A DNA stretch of 64,000 nt from Muribaculaceae bacterium (GCA_023663365.1 JAMPHP010000001.1:890740-954739); one strand, 5' to 3'. Counted from the first letter of the stretch, positions 51,566 through 60,034 are shown. A program made the numbers and translations. Notes: generated by a model from the sequence alone, not told the origin.

Positions 51566-51776
51566 GGATAGAGGCAACTCCGTCCAAGACATTTTAGAAA
51601 ATAAGAAGCGTTATGCTTATCTCTTGATAATGGAAACCTAAGAAACCTTCATAGAGCAAGAGTGGCATAGTGGTTCTCGCGCTACGGCGTGGGCTGCTAT
51701 TGTTACATTTGCTCACAGGCTTTCTCAAGGCCTCTATTCTTAGACGTGGCATTGCAGTTCCACGCTTCGTGTTTTC
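51566..51776 (+). ncRNA. Candidate structured RNA or regulatory leader
   Basis: Several hairpins can be drawn in order. ATAAG (51601-51605) pairs with CTTAT (51616-51620). CTCTTG (51621-51626) pairs with CAAGAG (51657-51662). A long stem GCGTGG (51687-51692)/CCACGC (51760-51765), continued by CTGC/GCAG, encloses AGGC/GCCT (51717-51720/51730-51733). The 3' end offers an alternative small hairpin CACG-ctt-CGTG followed by TTTTCTT, mutually exclusive with the long stem, as in an attenuator. It may be a free-standing RNA or the 5' leader of the lipoprotein gene at 51818. I cannot name a family. Confidence 0.5.
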
Positions 51777-51817
51777 TTCAAACCGATATGAAAATTTAAT
51801 AAAACAATACAACAAAT

Positions 51818-52633
51818 ATGAGAATAGCATCAATCATCCTAAGCATTGTCGTTGTCCTTATTACAACGATATTCTCCTCGTGCATCCCATCAAGTTCCAA
51901 TCGAACGTCAATGTTCCCAAATCCTCAGCAACAACAATTCGATGATATGCTAGCAAGATTCAATAATGACGATAGTAAATATATCGGCAATAAAATTAAA
52001 AAGCAAGAATTTCTTGATAGCGTTAGACATGCAACATTTGAGTATGTGGACTCTGTGAAGTTGTTCGTTAACTGGAAAGGCAATATCTCTCATATTGATA
52101 GTGACAAATATGGAAATTCAACTGCCCTTACCTTTGATATTAATTATAAACCTAAGCAATACAGGGAAGTAACATTCAAATGTACATACATACTTCCAAA
52201 TGACAGTTTAGAAACAGACGAGTTATATCAATATGTAAAATCATTGGATGGTTACGAAACCGTATATTTCGATGGTTTTATCCGGACATTATCCGATAAT
52301 ACTGTAAAGTATTCCTCTTATTTAACTTCGGATGATTTATTTTTGCCATATCCTAAATTTGAATTCTTCATAATTGATGTTTCAAAGACCCCAAAGGATA
52401 ACATTCTTTCTGAGGATATGCAACGTGCTGTGGACTTAACATTTGAAGTCATTGAACCCCTTAAGGCCAATTTTAGAAAGGAGATTTCAAAGAAAGAGAT
52501 GACAGCTCGTATAAATGGCATAGCACCAAAATATGATGAGGCGAAGTCAAAATTAACAACTTCCCAACGAAATTATATCCAAAGATTATCACAAGCATGC
52601 TCATATAATTTTCTATATGCCGACTCTAATTAA
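51818..52633 (+). CDS. Lipoprotein of unknown function in a low-GC island
   Basis: 271 residues from ATG 51818. Signal peptide MRIASIILSIVVVLITTIFSSC with lipobox FSSC; the lipidated cysteine is followed by IPSSSN. The mature part has a Gln/Asn-rich start, a beta-rich middle (STALTFDINYKPKQYREVTF) and a helical C-terminus with many lysines. I recognise no family. Its AT-rich composition and codon use differ sharply from the rest of the window, which points to recent transfer. It follows a 250-nt structured leader with a consensus promoter. Confidence 0.8.
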   Translation: MRIASIILSIVVVLITTIFSSCIPSSSNRTSMFPNPQQQQFDDMLARFNNDDSKYIGNKIKKQEFLDSVRHATFEYVDSVKLFVNWKGNISHIDSDKYGNSTALTFDINYKPKQYREVTFKCTYILPNDSLETDELYQYVKSLDGYETVYFDGFIRTLSDNTVKYSSYLTSDDLFLPYPKFEFFIIDVSKTPKDNILSEDMQRAVDLTFEVIEPLKANFRKEISKKEMTARINGIAPKYDEAKSKLTTSQRNYIQRLSQACSYNFLYADSN

Positions 52634-52682
52634 TGGATTCCAAAGGGTGTGACTCTTTGGCTCTTTCGGGATATTTTCAGTG

Positions 52683-52855
52683 TTGACTTGTCAATGCGGC
52701 TCGGAAAATTCCCTAATGAGCTAAGGAATTTTCGGATGTCGTGATTTCCGTGCCGCCTCTGCACGGATGGAACTGCCCACTCTGACATCAGATTTTAACC
52801 AACGAAAAAACAAATGGACGGCTATGGTGACTATAATCATCGTAGCCGTTTTTCT
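52683..52855 (+). ncRNA. Run of four hairpins ending in a terminator: candidate structured RNA
   Basis: TTGAC-tt-GTCAA (52683-52694) is followed by GAAAATTCC (52704-52712) paired with GGAATTTTC (52725-52733), CCGTGC (52748-52753) paired with GCACGG (52761-52766), and a terminator hairpin at 52818-52849. All lie within 175 nt downstream of the lipoprotein gene. A 62-codon frame starting at 52767 crosses the terminator and is not convincing as a gene. No promoter consensus is visible directly upstream, so the RNA could be the processed 3' UTR of the lipoprotein mRNA. Confidence 0.45.
52818..52853 (+). terminator. Intrinsic terminator in the low-GC island
   Basis: ACGGCTA (52818-52824) pairs with TAGCCGT (52843-52849), and TTTTTC follows. 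Confidence 0.8.
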
Positions 52856-52991
52856 TCGTCCTCGACTGACACTATTCACATCGGGCGGAACAAAGAGCTA
52901 CTTCAATAGAAGTTGCGGAGTTATGATGGTTGCTTTGAAAAAAGAAATCCCATAACATATCCTTGCACTCCGAATACTCTCCACCTATCAG

Positions 52992-53105
52992 TCATCTTTT
53001 TTTCTTTTTGCCAGCCTTGTTTTTCTCAGTGAAATCGTAGCAATGAATCAAACCATCGGGCAGGATGCAGCCCATTAGAGGAACTCTAAAGGTATCTTGC
53101 CACTA
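52992..53105 (-). pseudogene. Possible 3' remnant of a gene
   Basis: A minus-strand frame bounded by stops reads QDTFRVPLMGCILPDGLI, then HCYDFTEKNKAGKKKKR, then stop. The protein-like composition and basic C-terminus look like the end of a decayed gene. It is too short to identify. The rest of 52856-53414 is AT-rich and holds no other gene that I can support. Confidence 0.3.
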
Positions 53106-53318
53106 CTACTGAATCCTATTCTTTTTTCATTGCAATGCTCGTTACTTCGCTAACATTGCTTCTTTCGGAATAGAGCCAATTAGAGCAGAATTCTATATCG
53201 CAATTCACAATCTACCCCTTGATATTATTGACACTTTGACATTTTCTTTTTCAATGGTTCATTCATCTATGCACCATTGAGGATTGTGTTGGCATAGGTA
53301 TTTGAAATGACTATATTG

Positions 53319-53358
53319 GTAAATTGGTTTACCGGTGTACCAATGTACCAAGTACACC
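53319..53358. repeat. Adjacent palindromes at the right edge of the low-GC island
   Basis: GGTAAA-ttgg-TTTACC (53319-53334) is followed immediately by GGTGTAC (53335-53341) paired with GTACACC (53352-53358), with a third TGTACC half-site between. The cluster resembles operator or recombinase binding sites. Confidence 0.5.
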
Positions 53359-53414
53359 ATTATAAAGCGAGGAGGAGCGTTTGTGCGACCATTTCAATAT
53401 CACAGAAATTTAAC

Positions 53415-53712
53415 CTCACCTTTCCTGGGTTTGGTAATCGCCTTGGCGCTTACGCAGCAAGAAACCCCACTAAAGTGTGCGGAGGGATTCGGAGATCCCC
53501 CGCGGCGAAGCAAGAAACTAATTTCACCTTTCCCGGGTTTGGAAACCCCACTAAAGTGTGCGGGGGATTCGGAAATCCCCCGCGGCGATTGAACGAACTA
53601 ATTTCGCCTTTCCTGGGTTAGAAACTCCTCTAAAGTGTTGCGGGGGATTCGGAGATCCCCCGCGGCGATGTAAAATCCCCCGCGGCGTAGGTAGGAGATC
53701 CCCCGCGACCAA
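53415..53712. repeat. R1 palindromic mosaic repeat, locus E
   Basis: Three tandem units of the form CCTTTCCTGGGTTTGG, ACCCCACTAAAGTG, GCGGGGGAT-N6-ATCCCCCGC, GGCGA. The unit at about 53521-53588 is nearly identical to the end of locus D (51160-51225). A final CCGCGG-rich tail reaches to within 25 nt of the next promoter. Confidence 0.8.
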
Positions 53713-53734
53713 AATACCTCACCGAAAATTATTT

Positions 53735-53765
53735 TTTGCCAATCAAATAATATTGAGTAACTTTG
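53735..53765 (+). promoter_or_regulatory. Promoter of the unknown membrane protein gene
   Basis: TTTG (53735-53738), 19-nt spacer, TAACTTTG (53758-53765). An in-frame TTG at 53763 lies inside the -7 element and is not the start. Confidence 0.75.
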
Positions 53766-53786
53766 CGAATTGAAAAGCAGTTATCG

Positions 53787-55538
53787 ATGGCAAAACTACA
53801 ACTTTACATCAACAAATCGCTGCGCGGCTATAAAAACGTGGTCAATATCAACCCCGAGGAAGATGTAATCCGTCATATCCACGATTACCGTCACGCCCTC
53901 TCGTCGATTGACTACGACAATAGTCGTGCCAATGTGTTCTATCTGCTCACATATTTCGAGGATGGGCTTATGCTCACCGTCCTCTCCACTATCGCCGGGC
54001 AGTCGCAACCCGACCATACCGCGGCTTCTCTCTTCCTGCCCTCGGGCATCGGGGTAGAACCGGCTGAGCTCGTGGAGCTTGCCTCGACGATTGCCTCGCT
54101 TATCGACACCGGCAGCGCCGACCTCTCGGCCTCGGCCATAGGCACCCTCCGCGACCTCCTTGCCAAGGATTATCCCATGGATGCCGCCGCACCCTCGCGC
54201 ATCCCCTCGGCCTCGAGCTCTGTCTATGCACATGCCTACTACGGTGGCGCACAGCTGAGCCTTGCCGACTATGCCCGTGCGCGCTTCTACCTGCCCTCCT
54301 ACTCCGACTATGCCGGTGTGCTCCTTGTCGATGTGGCATCGGGCGCACAGGGCCGCGAGAAGAAGCACGACCTGAGCTGCGACACCCTTCCGCGCACCAC
54401 CACCTTGCTGCCCCCGAAGCGCTCCCGCGAGGGCTTCACACCTCATATCTATCACCGTGCCTTCACCAAGCCGCTCATAGTGCCTGTCGACACCGTGCTC
54501 GAGCTGCAGTGGAAGCGTGGCGGCTTCGACCCTGTGGTGCAGCAAGTGCATGTGCCCGACGTGCCTCAGGTGTCGGTGACACCTCCCGACACTTCGCAGG
54601 CCGGGAAGACCATCTCGCCGGCTTCATTCTATATCACCGAGCAGGGTTCTCAGCGCTCGATAGGCTCATTTATGATCAAGGTGAACGGCATCGACATCGA
54701 AGCCCCGCACACCTTCACCTTTGCCGAGCTCCACGATGCCAAGGTGGAAATCAGCTCGCCCGGATACTTCGCCTTCTCGGGCAACCTCGACCTTGCCTCG
54801 AGTACTCAGGCGCTCGTGCAGATGAAACTTCTGCACCGCACCTACCGCTTCGACCTGCCCCTGCACACGCCCGAGCCCGTAGAGGCTATCCGCATCTATC
54901 TCAAGACCAAGCGCCCCATCACCGAGTGCCCCATCGAGGGCTATGAGGTGGCCGGTGGCGAAATCATAGAGGGCACCGGCGTGAGCAACAACCTCGTGTA
55001 CGTGGGCGGCCGTAGCCGCAAGCTCCTCTGGCAGGCCGCCGTGGCAGCACTGATTGTGTTTCTGCTGGGTATCTTCGTAGGATGGCTCGCCTTCAGTGTT
55101 GATGAGAACGAGCGCGAGGCCGCACAGCAGCCTGCAGTAGAGACCACGGTGTCGCAACCCGAGGCTGAGGCACCTGCCGCCGAGCCCGTAGTGGCCGAGG
55201 CCAACGAGCGCGAGACCGACGACGCTGCCGTCGACTTTTCCGACGCACTGGCATATCTCGACAGCAACAAGGTGTGGATGCGCTCCGAGATGGAGCAAAT
55301 ACCCGCACTACGTGGCTTCTACGACGACCTCAACAACTACCGCTTCGACCGAATTAAAGAATACTGGGCGCCGGCACTTGAGCAGTCCACAGCTTTCACG
55401 GCCGTGTTTAAGTCGATCGAAGGGGCTCGCTCTGCCGGTAAGCGCCACCCAGACGCTGAGCCTCACAGCCCGACGTTTACACCCGCGGATAACGACGGCA
55501 TACGCTGGCGCTCATATACTTTCTGGGTAGACCCGTGA
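53787..55538 (+). CDS. Single-pass membrane protein of unknown function
   Basis: 583 residues from ATG 53787 (MAKLQLYINKSLRGYKNVVN). No signal peptide. The N-terminal region (about 1-250) is mixed alpha/beta. The middle (about 285-405) is beta-rich with a PEGA-like look (IGSFMIKVNGIDIEAPHTFT). One membrane helix is at about 415-438 (LLWQAAVAALIVFLLGIFVG), followed by an acidic Glu/Ala-rich linker and a compact C-terminal domain of about 80 residues ending WRSYTFWVDP. The topology suggests a large cytoplasmic N-terminal part and a periplasmic C-terminal part. No family recognised. It stands alone, between R1 locus E and a GH31 gene. Confidence 0.75.
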   Translation: MAKLQLYINKSLRGYKNVVNINPEEDVIRHIHDYRHALSSIDYDNSRANVFYLLTYFEDGLMLTVLSTIAGQSQPDHTAASLFLPSGIGVEPAELVELASTIASLIDTGSADLSASAIGTLRDLLAKDYPMDAAAPSRIPSASSSVYAHAYYGGAQLSLADYARARFYLPSYSDYAGVLLVDVASGAQGREKKHDLSCDTLPRTTTLLPPKRSREGFTPHIYHRAFTKPLIVPVDTVLELQWKRGGFDPVVQQVHVPDVPQVSVTPPDTSQAGKTISPASFYITEQGSQRSIGSFMIKVNGIDIEAPHTFTFAELHDAKVEISSPGYFAFSGNLDLASSTQALVQMKLLHRTYRFDLPLHTPEPVEAIRIYLKTKRPITECPIEGYEVAGGEIIEGTGVSNNLVYVGGRSRKLLWQAAVAALIVFLLGIFVGWLAFSVDENEREAAQQPAVETTVSQPEAEAPAAEPVVAEANERETDDAAVDFSDALAYLDSNKVWMRSEMEQIPALRGFYDDLNNYRFDRIKEYWAPALEQSTAFTAVFKSIEGARSAGKRHPDAEPHSPTFTPADNDGIRWRSYTFWVDP

Positions 55539-55540
55539 GG

Positions 55541-55650
55541 AAGTTATGAGGCATGAGGTATAAGTTATGAGATATAAGTTATGAGATATGAGTTTATTCC
55601 GCTCTTCCACTCATCCGCTCATAAACTCATAAACCCATAAACTCTTCCAC
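55541..55650. repeat. 7-bp tandem repeat between the unknown membrane protein and GH31 genes
   Basis: Heptamers GTTATGA, GATATAA, GATATGA, then a diverged inverted-sense part with CATAAAC and CCATAAAC. It fills the gap between the two genes. Confidence 0.75.
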
Positions 55651-55672
55651 CATTCGACTTAAATTACTTAGC

Positions 55673-57988
55673 ATGAAATACATCCGCCTTTTCACGGCTA
55701 TTGCCGCCATCGTGCCGGCGGCCTTCTCGCTCGTGGCTTCGCAGCCGGCAAGCATCTCCGCTACCACTGCCGATGGCCGCACCGTAAGAGCTACGGCTGT
55801 CACTCCCTATATCATCCGTGTCGACAACACCCTCCACGGCATGAAGCCTGCGCCCGAGCAGTCGGTGCTGGCCCTTGAGCCCGATGCCTCGGCGGCAAGT
55901 GTGAGCGGCAATGTGCTCCGCACCGCTGCCGGAATATCGGCCTCGCTCAGCTCCGAGGGCGTGCTCACCATCAGCGGCAGCCGGCCCGGCACCACGGTGG
56001 TGGACTACGGCGCACGCCCCTTGCGCGGCGGTCGCAGCGAAATCACCCTCGGCACAAGCACCAAGGGCTCGTACTACGGCGCCGGCGAGCGAGGACACTC
56101 CTACAACCTCCGCGGCGACACACTGGTGATGTACAACCGCCAGAACTACGGCTACACCGGCTCTGACCCGCGCATCAGCCAGATGAATATCACCATGCCG
56201 CTGGCCCTCGCTTCCGACGGCTTCGCGGTGGTTTTCGACGACTATGCCGCCGCCGAGATGATTCTCGGCGATGCCATCAAGTATGTCACCGAGAGCACAA
56301 AGCCCGTCACATGGTACTACGTGGGCGGAACCGACAATCTCGCCGACCTCACCGAGGAGCTCACCGAGCTCACCGGCCGCCAACCCCTGGCTCCGCTCTG
56401 GACCCTGGGCTACATCACCTCGAAGTACGGCTACCGCACTCAGGCAGAGACCGAAGGCACCATCGACACCCTCAAGCAGCACGGCTACCCCGTCGACGGC
56501 ATCGTGCTCGACCTCTACTGGTATGGCAAAGAGGAGGATATGGGTCGCCTCGCCTGGGAACCCTCACAGTGGCCCGACCCCGAGGCCATGCTCCGCGGCC
56601 TTAAGACAAAGGGTGTCAACACCGTGACTATTTCGCAGCCCTACGTGCTCCGCAACGGCCGCGCCATCGACAACTACCGCGAGCTCGCACCAAAGGGCAT
56701 GTTTGTGGCCGACTCAACAGGCCAAGCGCCTCAGGAAGTGACTATATGGGTGGGCGAAGGCGGCATGTTCGACGTTGCCAATCCCGACACGCGCCGCTGG
56801 CTCGGCGACCGCTACAAAGCCCTCACCGACATGGGAGTGGGCGGTTGGTGGGGCGACCTCGGCGAACCCGAGGTGCACCCCGAGACAGGCCTTCATGCCA
56901 ACGGCCTCACCGCACGCCAGTACCACAACAAATACGGCAACGACTGGAGCAGCATCATCAGCGAGCTCTATGCACGCGAGTACCCCGACACACGCCTGCT
57001 CACACTTATGCGTGGCGGCACCACGGGCCTGCAGCGCCACAGCGTGTTCCCGTGGAGCACCGATGTGTCGCGCTCCTGGGGTGGCCTCGAGCCGCAGGTG
57101 CGCATCATGCTCAACTCCGGCCTCAGCGGCCTGGGCTACATGAGCAGCGACCTCGGCGGCTTTGCCGTCGACCCCGAGCAGCCATATCTCCCCGAGCTCT
57201 ATGTGCGCTGGGTGCAGAGCGGCCTCTTCTCGCCCGTGTTCCGCACTCATGCTCAGCAGTATGCCGAGCCCTACAACTATCCGCAGTACGAGGACATCCT
57301 CCGCGGCATCGTGCGTGAGCGCTACCGCTGGCTGCCCTACAACTACACCCTCGCCTACGAAAACGCCCGCTACGGCTATCCGCTGGTGCGTCCGCTCGAC
57401 TTCATGCTCGAGGCCAAAGGCCGCTACGACAACATCTCCGACCAGTATATGTGGGGCTCCGAGCTCATGGTGGCGCCCGTGATGACCGAAGGTGCCCGCT
57501 CCCGCAGCATCGTGATGCCCGAGGGCAGCGAGTGGGTCGACTACTACGAGCCCACCAAGCGATATGCCGGTGGCTCGGTGCTTGCCGACTATCCCGCGCC
57601 CCTCGACCGGCTGCCCCTCTTCGTGCGCGCCGGCGCCTTCATCCCCACCGCCGACTACGCCATGGAGAACACCGGCGACTACCGCTCCGACCGCTTCACC
57701 ATCAGCTACTATGCCGGCAACGAGGAAAGCACCTACACCCTCTACGACGACAACCACCTCTCCGCCCGCGCCCTTGCCGACGGGCAGTACCGCCTCATCC
57801 GATTCACGGCCAAGCCCCGCGGCGGCGCCCTCACCATCGAGATAGAGTCGGAGGGCAGCTACGCGGGTGCTCCCGAGAGCATCGATCTTCACTTCAAGGT
57901 ATACGCAGGCTCTGATGTGCGCGAATGCAGCGTGGTATTCGTGCCCGGCGAGAAAGGTGTGATTGAGTTTCAGAATATCAGCAAGTAA
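55673..57988 (+). CDS. GH31 family alpha-glycosidase, secreted
   Basis: 771 residues. The signal peptide spans about residues 1-25 (MKYIRLFTAIAAIVPAAFSL). The N-terminal beta domain is followed by the (beta/alpha)8 barrel with DGIVLDLYWYG and the catalytic nucleophile Asp395 in GGWWGDLGEPE, where most GH31 enzymes have WxDMNE. The acid/base region FPWSTDVSRSW is present. C-terminal beta domains include ELMVAPVMTEGARSRSI. The family cleaves alpha-linked glucose or xylose; the GDLGE variant suggests a subgroup with altered specificity, but this is inference. It is followed by ribE after 20 nt. Confidence 0.92.
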   Translation: MKYIRLFTAIAAIVPAAFSLVASQPASISATTADGRTVRATAVTPYIIRVDNTLHGMKPAPEQSVLALEPDASAASVSGNVLRTAAGISASLSSEGVLTISGSRPGTTVVDYGARPLRGGRSEITLGTSTKGSYYGAGERGHSYNLRGDTLVMYNRQNYGYTGSDPRISQMNITMPLALASDGFAVVFDDYAAAEMILGDAIKYVTESTKPVTWYYVGGTDNLADLTEELTELTGRQPLAPLWTLGYITSKYGYRTQAETEGTIDTLKQHGYPVDGIVLDLYWYGKEEDMGRLAWEPSQWPDPEAMLRGLKTKGVNTVTISQPYVLRNGRAIDNYRELAPKGMFVADSTGQAPQEVTIWVGEGGMFDVANPDTRRWLGDRYKALTDMGVGGWWGDLGEPEVHPETGLHANGLTARQYHNKYGNDWSSIISELYAREYPDTRLLTLMRGGTTGLQRHSVFPWSTDVSRSWGGLEPQVRIMLNSGLSGLGYMSSDLGGFAVDPEQPYLPELYVRWVQSGLFSPVFRTHAQQYAEPYNYPQYEDILRGIVRERYRWLPYNYTLAYENARYGYPLVRPLDFMLEAKGRYDNISDQYMWGSELMVAPVMTEGARSRSIVMPEGSEWVDYYEPTKRYAGGSVLADYPAPLDRLPLFVRAGAFIPTADYAMENTGDYRSDRFTISYYAGNEESTYTLYDDNHLSARALADGQYRLIRFTAKPRGGALTIEIESEGSYAGAPESIDLHFKVYAGSDVRECSVVFVPGEKGVIEFQNISK

Positions 57989-58008
57989 AAAAAACGACAG
58001 ACAGCATC

Positions 58009-58614
58009 ATGTTTTCCGGTATAGTAGAAGAAGCCGCCACAGTGGTGGCCGTAGATAAGAAAGAAGGCAACGTAGACCTCACCATCCGCTGCACCTTCGC
58101 CCCCGAGCTGCACATCGACCAGTCGGTGGCTCACAATGGCGTATGCCTCACCGTGGTCGATATCCGCACCGACGGCACATACGTGGTCACGGCTGTGCGC
58201 GAGACCCTCGAGCGCTCAAATATTGGCGACCTCACCGAGGGCTCGCTCGTCAACCTCGAGCGCTCCATGCTCATGAACGGCCGCCTCGACGGCCACATCG
58301 TGCAGGGCCACGTCGACACCACCGCACGCTGCACCGCCGTTGAGGACGCCGACGGCAGCCGCTACTTCACATTCGTCTATGAGGTATCGCCCGAAATGCG
58401 CGCAAAAGGCTACCTTACTGTGGAGAAAGGCTCCGTGACAGTCAACGGCGTGAGCCTCACCGTGTGCGACAGCACTCCCGGCAGCTTCCGTGTGGCAATC
58501 ATCCCCTACACCTTCGAGCACACCAACTTCCGCTCCATCACCGTCGGCACACGCGTCAACCTCGAGTTCGACATCATCGGCAAATACGTGGCCGAAATGA
58601 TGAAGCGCGAATAG
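58009..58614 (+). CDS. ribE: Riboflavin synthase, alpha subunit
   Basis: Dismutates two 6,7-dimethyl-8-ribityllumazine molecules to riboflavin. The 201-residue protein contains the two homologous lumazine-binding halves: MFSGIVEEAATV, NGVCLTV and GHVDTTARC in the first, and YLTVEKGSVTVNGVSLTVC in the second. Length is normal. Other riboflavin genes are not adjacent. The 20-nt gap to the GH31 gene suggests cotranscription with an unrelated gene. Confidence 0.96.
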   Translation: MFSGIVEEAATVVAVDKKEGNVDLTIRCTFAPELHIDQSVAHNGVCLTVVDIRTDGTYVVTAVRETLERSNIGDLTEGSLVNLERSMLMNGRLDGHIVQGHVDTTARCTAVEDADGSRYFTFVYEVSPEMRAKGYLTVEKGSVTVNGVSLTVCDSTPGSFRVAIIPYTFEHTNFRSITVGTRVNLEFDIIGKYVAEMMKRE

Positions 58615-58624
58615 GCCGGGCAGC

Positions 58625-58697
58625 TATGGAAGCTAAAATAGCTAAAGCAGCTAAAAGCCCCCACTCATAACTCATATCTCACATCTCATAACTCACG
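58625..58697. repeat. Short tandem repeats between ribE and the DUF2851 gene
   Basis: AGCTAAA-type heptamers (AGCTAAAATAGCTAAAGC) are followed by ACTCATAACTCATATCTC-type heptamers that end 2 nt before the next ATG. Confidence 0.7.
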
Positions 58698-58698
58698 A

Positions 58699-59991
58699 AT
58701 GGAGCGCCTGATGCAGTACGTGTGGCAGCACCGTCTCTGGTTGCCGGCCGACATGACCACCACCGACGGGCGGCGCGTCGACGTACTCGACCCCGGGCTG
58801 CTCAACACCAATGCCGGCCCCGACTTCTTCAATGCCAAGGTGCGGATCGGCGGCCGGATGTGGGTTGGAAATGTGGAGATACACGTGCGCGCTTCCGACT
58901 GGCACAGGCACGGCCACCACACCGACAGCGCCTACGACTCGGTGGTGCTCCATGTGGTAGAGCGCGACGATGCCGGCGTGACACGCACCAACGGCGAGAG
59001 CATAGCGCAGGTGGTGATGCCTTGCGCCGCGAATTTCAGCGAGGTATATCACGCCATGGTCAACAATCCCGTGGCAGAACTGCCATGTGCCGACTATCTG
59101 CCAGCACTCCCTCGGGTCTACATCACCGACTGGCTCGCAAGCCTCGCCTTCGAGCGCCTTTTCGCCAAGGCCGCCCGCGTAGAGGAACTTGCAGGGCGAT
59201 TCAGCGGCGACTGGGGGCAGGCAATCTACGTGGCTTTTGCCCGGGCACTTGGATTCAGCATCAACAGCGACGCCTTTGAGCGGCTTGCCCTCGCCACACC
59301 CTTGCGCCAACTTATGCGCCACCGCGACAGCCTCGTCACCATCGAGGGAGCGCTCTTCGGCCAGGCCGGCTTCCTCGACAATCTGCCCGACGACGGCCCC
59401 GATGCCGACTATATAGCCTCGCTGCGCGAGGAGCACGCCTTCGTGAGCCACAAGTACGGCCTCGCGCGACCGGTGTCACCGGCTTGGCGCATGGGGCGCA
59501 TGAGGCCGCAGAACTTTCCCTACCGGCGCGTTGCCACCCTCGCGGCCATGATCAGCCACAACTTCGAGATCGGCTACAAACTGCTGCACGTGAGCAACAT
59601 CGACGAGGCACGTGCACTCTTCGACCTTGAGCTCAGCGGCTACTGGGCGCGCCGCTTCAACTTCGGACCCGAGAGCTCACGGTCGGCGAAAGCCTTCAGC
59701 GCCGCCTCGGTCAATACTCTCATCATCAACGTAGTGGCACCTACTCTTCATGCCTACGGTACCGCCACCGGCCGCGACGAGCTCTGCCACCGCGCAGTCG
59801 ACATCCTCGAGAGCCTGCCGCCGGAGGACAACAGCATAGTGCGCCTCTTCGCCTCGGCGGGAGTGGCCGCGCCCGATGCCTTCGCCTCTCAGGCCCTCAT
59901 AGAGCTGCGCCGCAGCTACTGCCAGCCCCGCAAGTGCCTGTACTGCCGCATAGGACATCGCTATCTTGCGGAAAAAGCTATCAGGCGGTGA
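58699..59991 (+). CDS. DUF2851 family protein
   Basis: 430 residues starting MERLMQYVWQHRLWLPADM. Features seen in Bacteroidetes DUF2851 proteins include LNTNAGPDFFNAKVRIGG, WVGNVEIHVRASDWHRHGHH and a cysteine-containing C-terminus CQPRKCLYCRIGHRYL. The N-terminal part with PDFFNAKV and EIHV is reminiscent of nuclease-like folds, but activity is not established. No signal peptide. It overlaps nothing and lies upstream of the DivIC-like gene. Confidence 0.88.
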   Translation: MERLMQYVWQHRLWLPADMTTTDGRRVDVLDPGLLNTNAGPDFFNAKVRIGGRMWVGNVEIHVRASDWHRHGHHTDSAYDSVVLHVVERDDAGVTRTNGESIAQVVMPCAANFSEVYHAMVNNPVAELPCADYLPALPRVYITDWLASLAFERLFAKAARVEELAGRFSGDWGQAIYVAFARALGFSINSDAFERLALATPLRQLMRHRDSLVTIEGALFGQAGFLDNLPDDGPDADYIASLREEHAFVSHKYGLARPVSPAWRMGRMRPQNFPYRRVATLAAMISHNFEIGYKLLHVSNIDEARALFDLELSGYWARRFNFGPESSRSAKAFSAASVNTLIINVVAPTLHAYGTATGRDELCHRAVDILESLPPEDNSIVRLFASAGVAAPDAFASQALIELRRSYCQPRKCLYCRIGHRYLAEKAIRR

Positions 59992-60021
59992 ATTTCATTT
60001 TGCCATCTCGCCAAATGTGAG

Positions 60022-60029
60022 TAAATTTG
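60022..60029 (+). promoter_or_regulatory. -7 element of the DivIC/FtsB-like gene
   Basis: TAAATTTG ends 5 nt before ATG 60035, so the transcript would start at or next to the start codon. Confidence 0.5.
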
Positions 60030-60034
60030 CACTT

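Noticed and set aside
51594..51945. Short frames on both strands at 51594-51833 and 51670-51945
   Set aside because: They overlap the structured leader, on opposite strands, and neither looks like a real protein. The stem-loop reading explains the sequence better.
52767..52955. 62-codon frame MELPTLTSDFNQRKNKW...
   Set aside because: It crosses a strong intrinsic terminator (52818-52853) and a hairpin, and lacks an upstream signal. Kept only as part of the structured RNA candidate; a homology search could reverse this.
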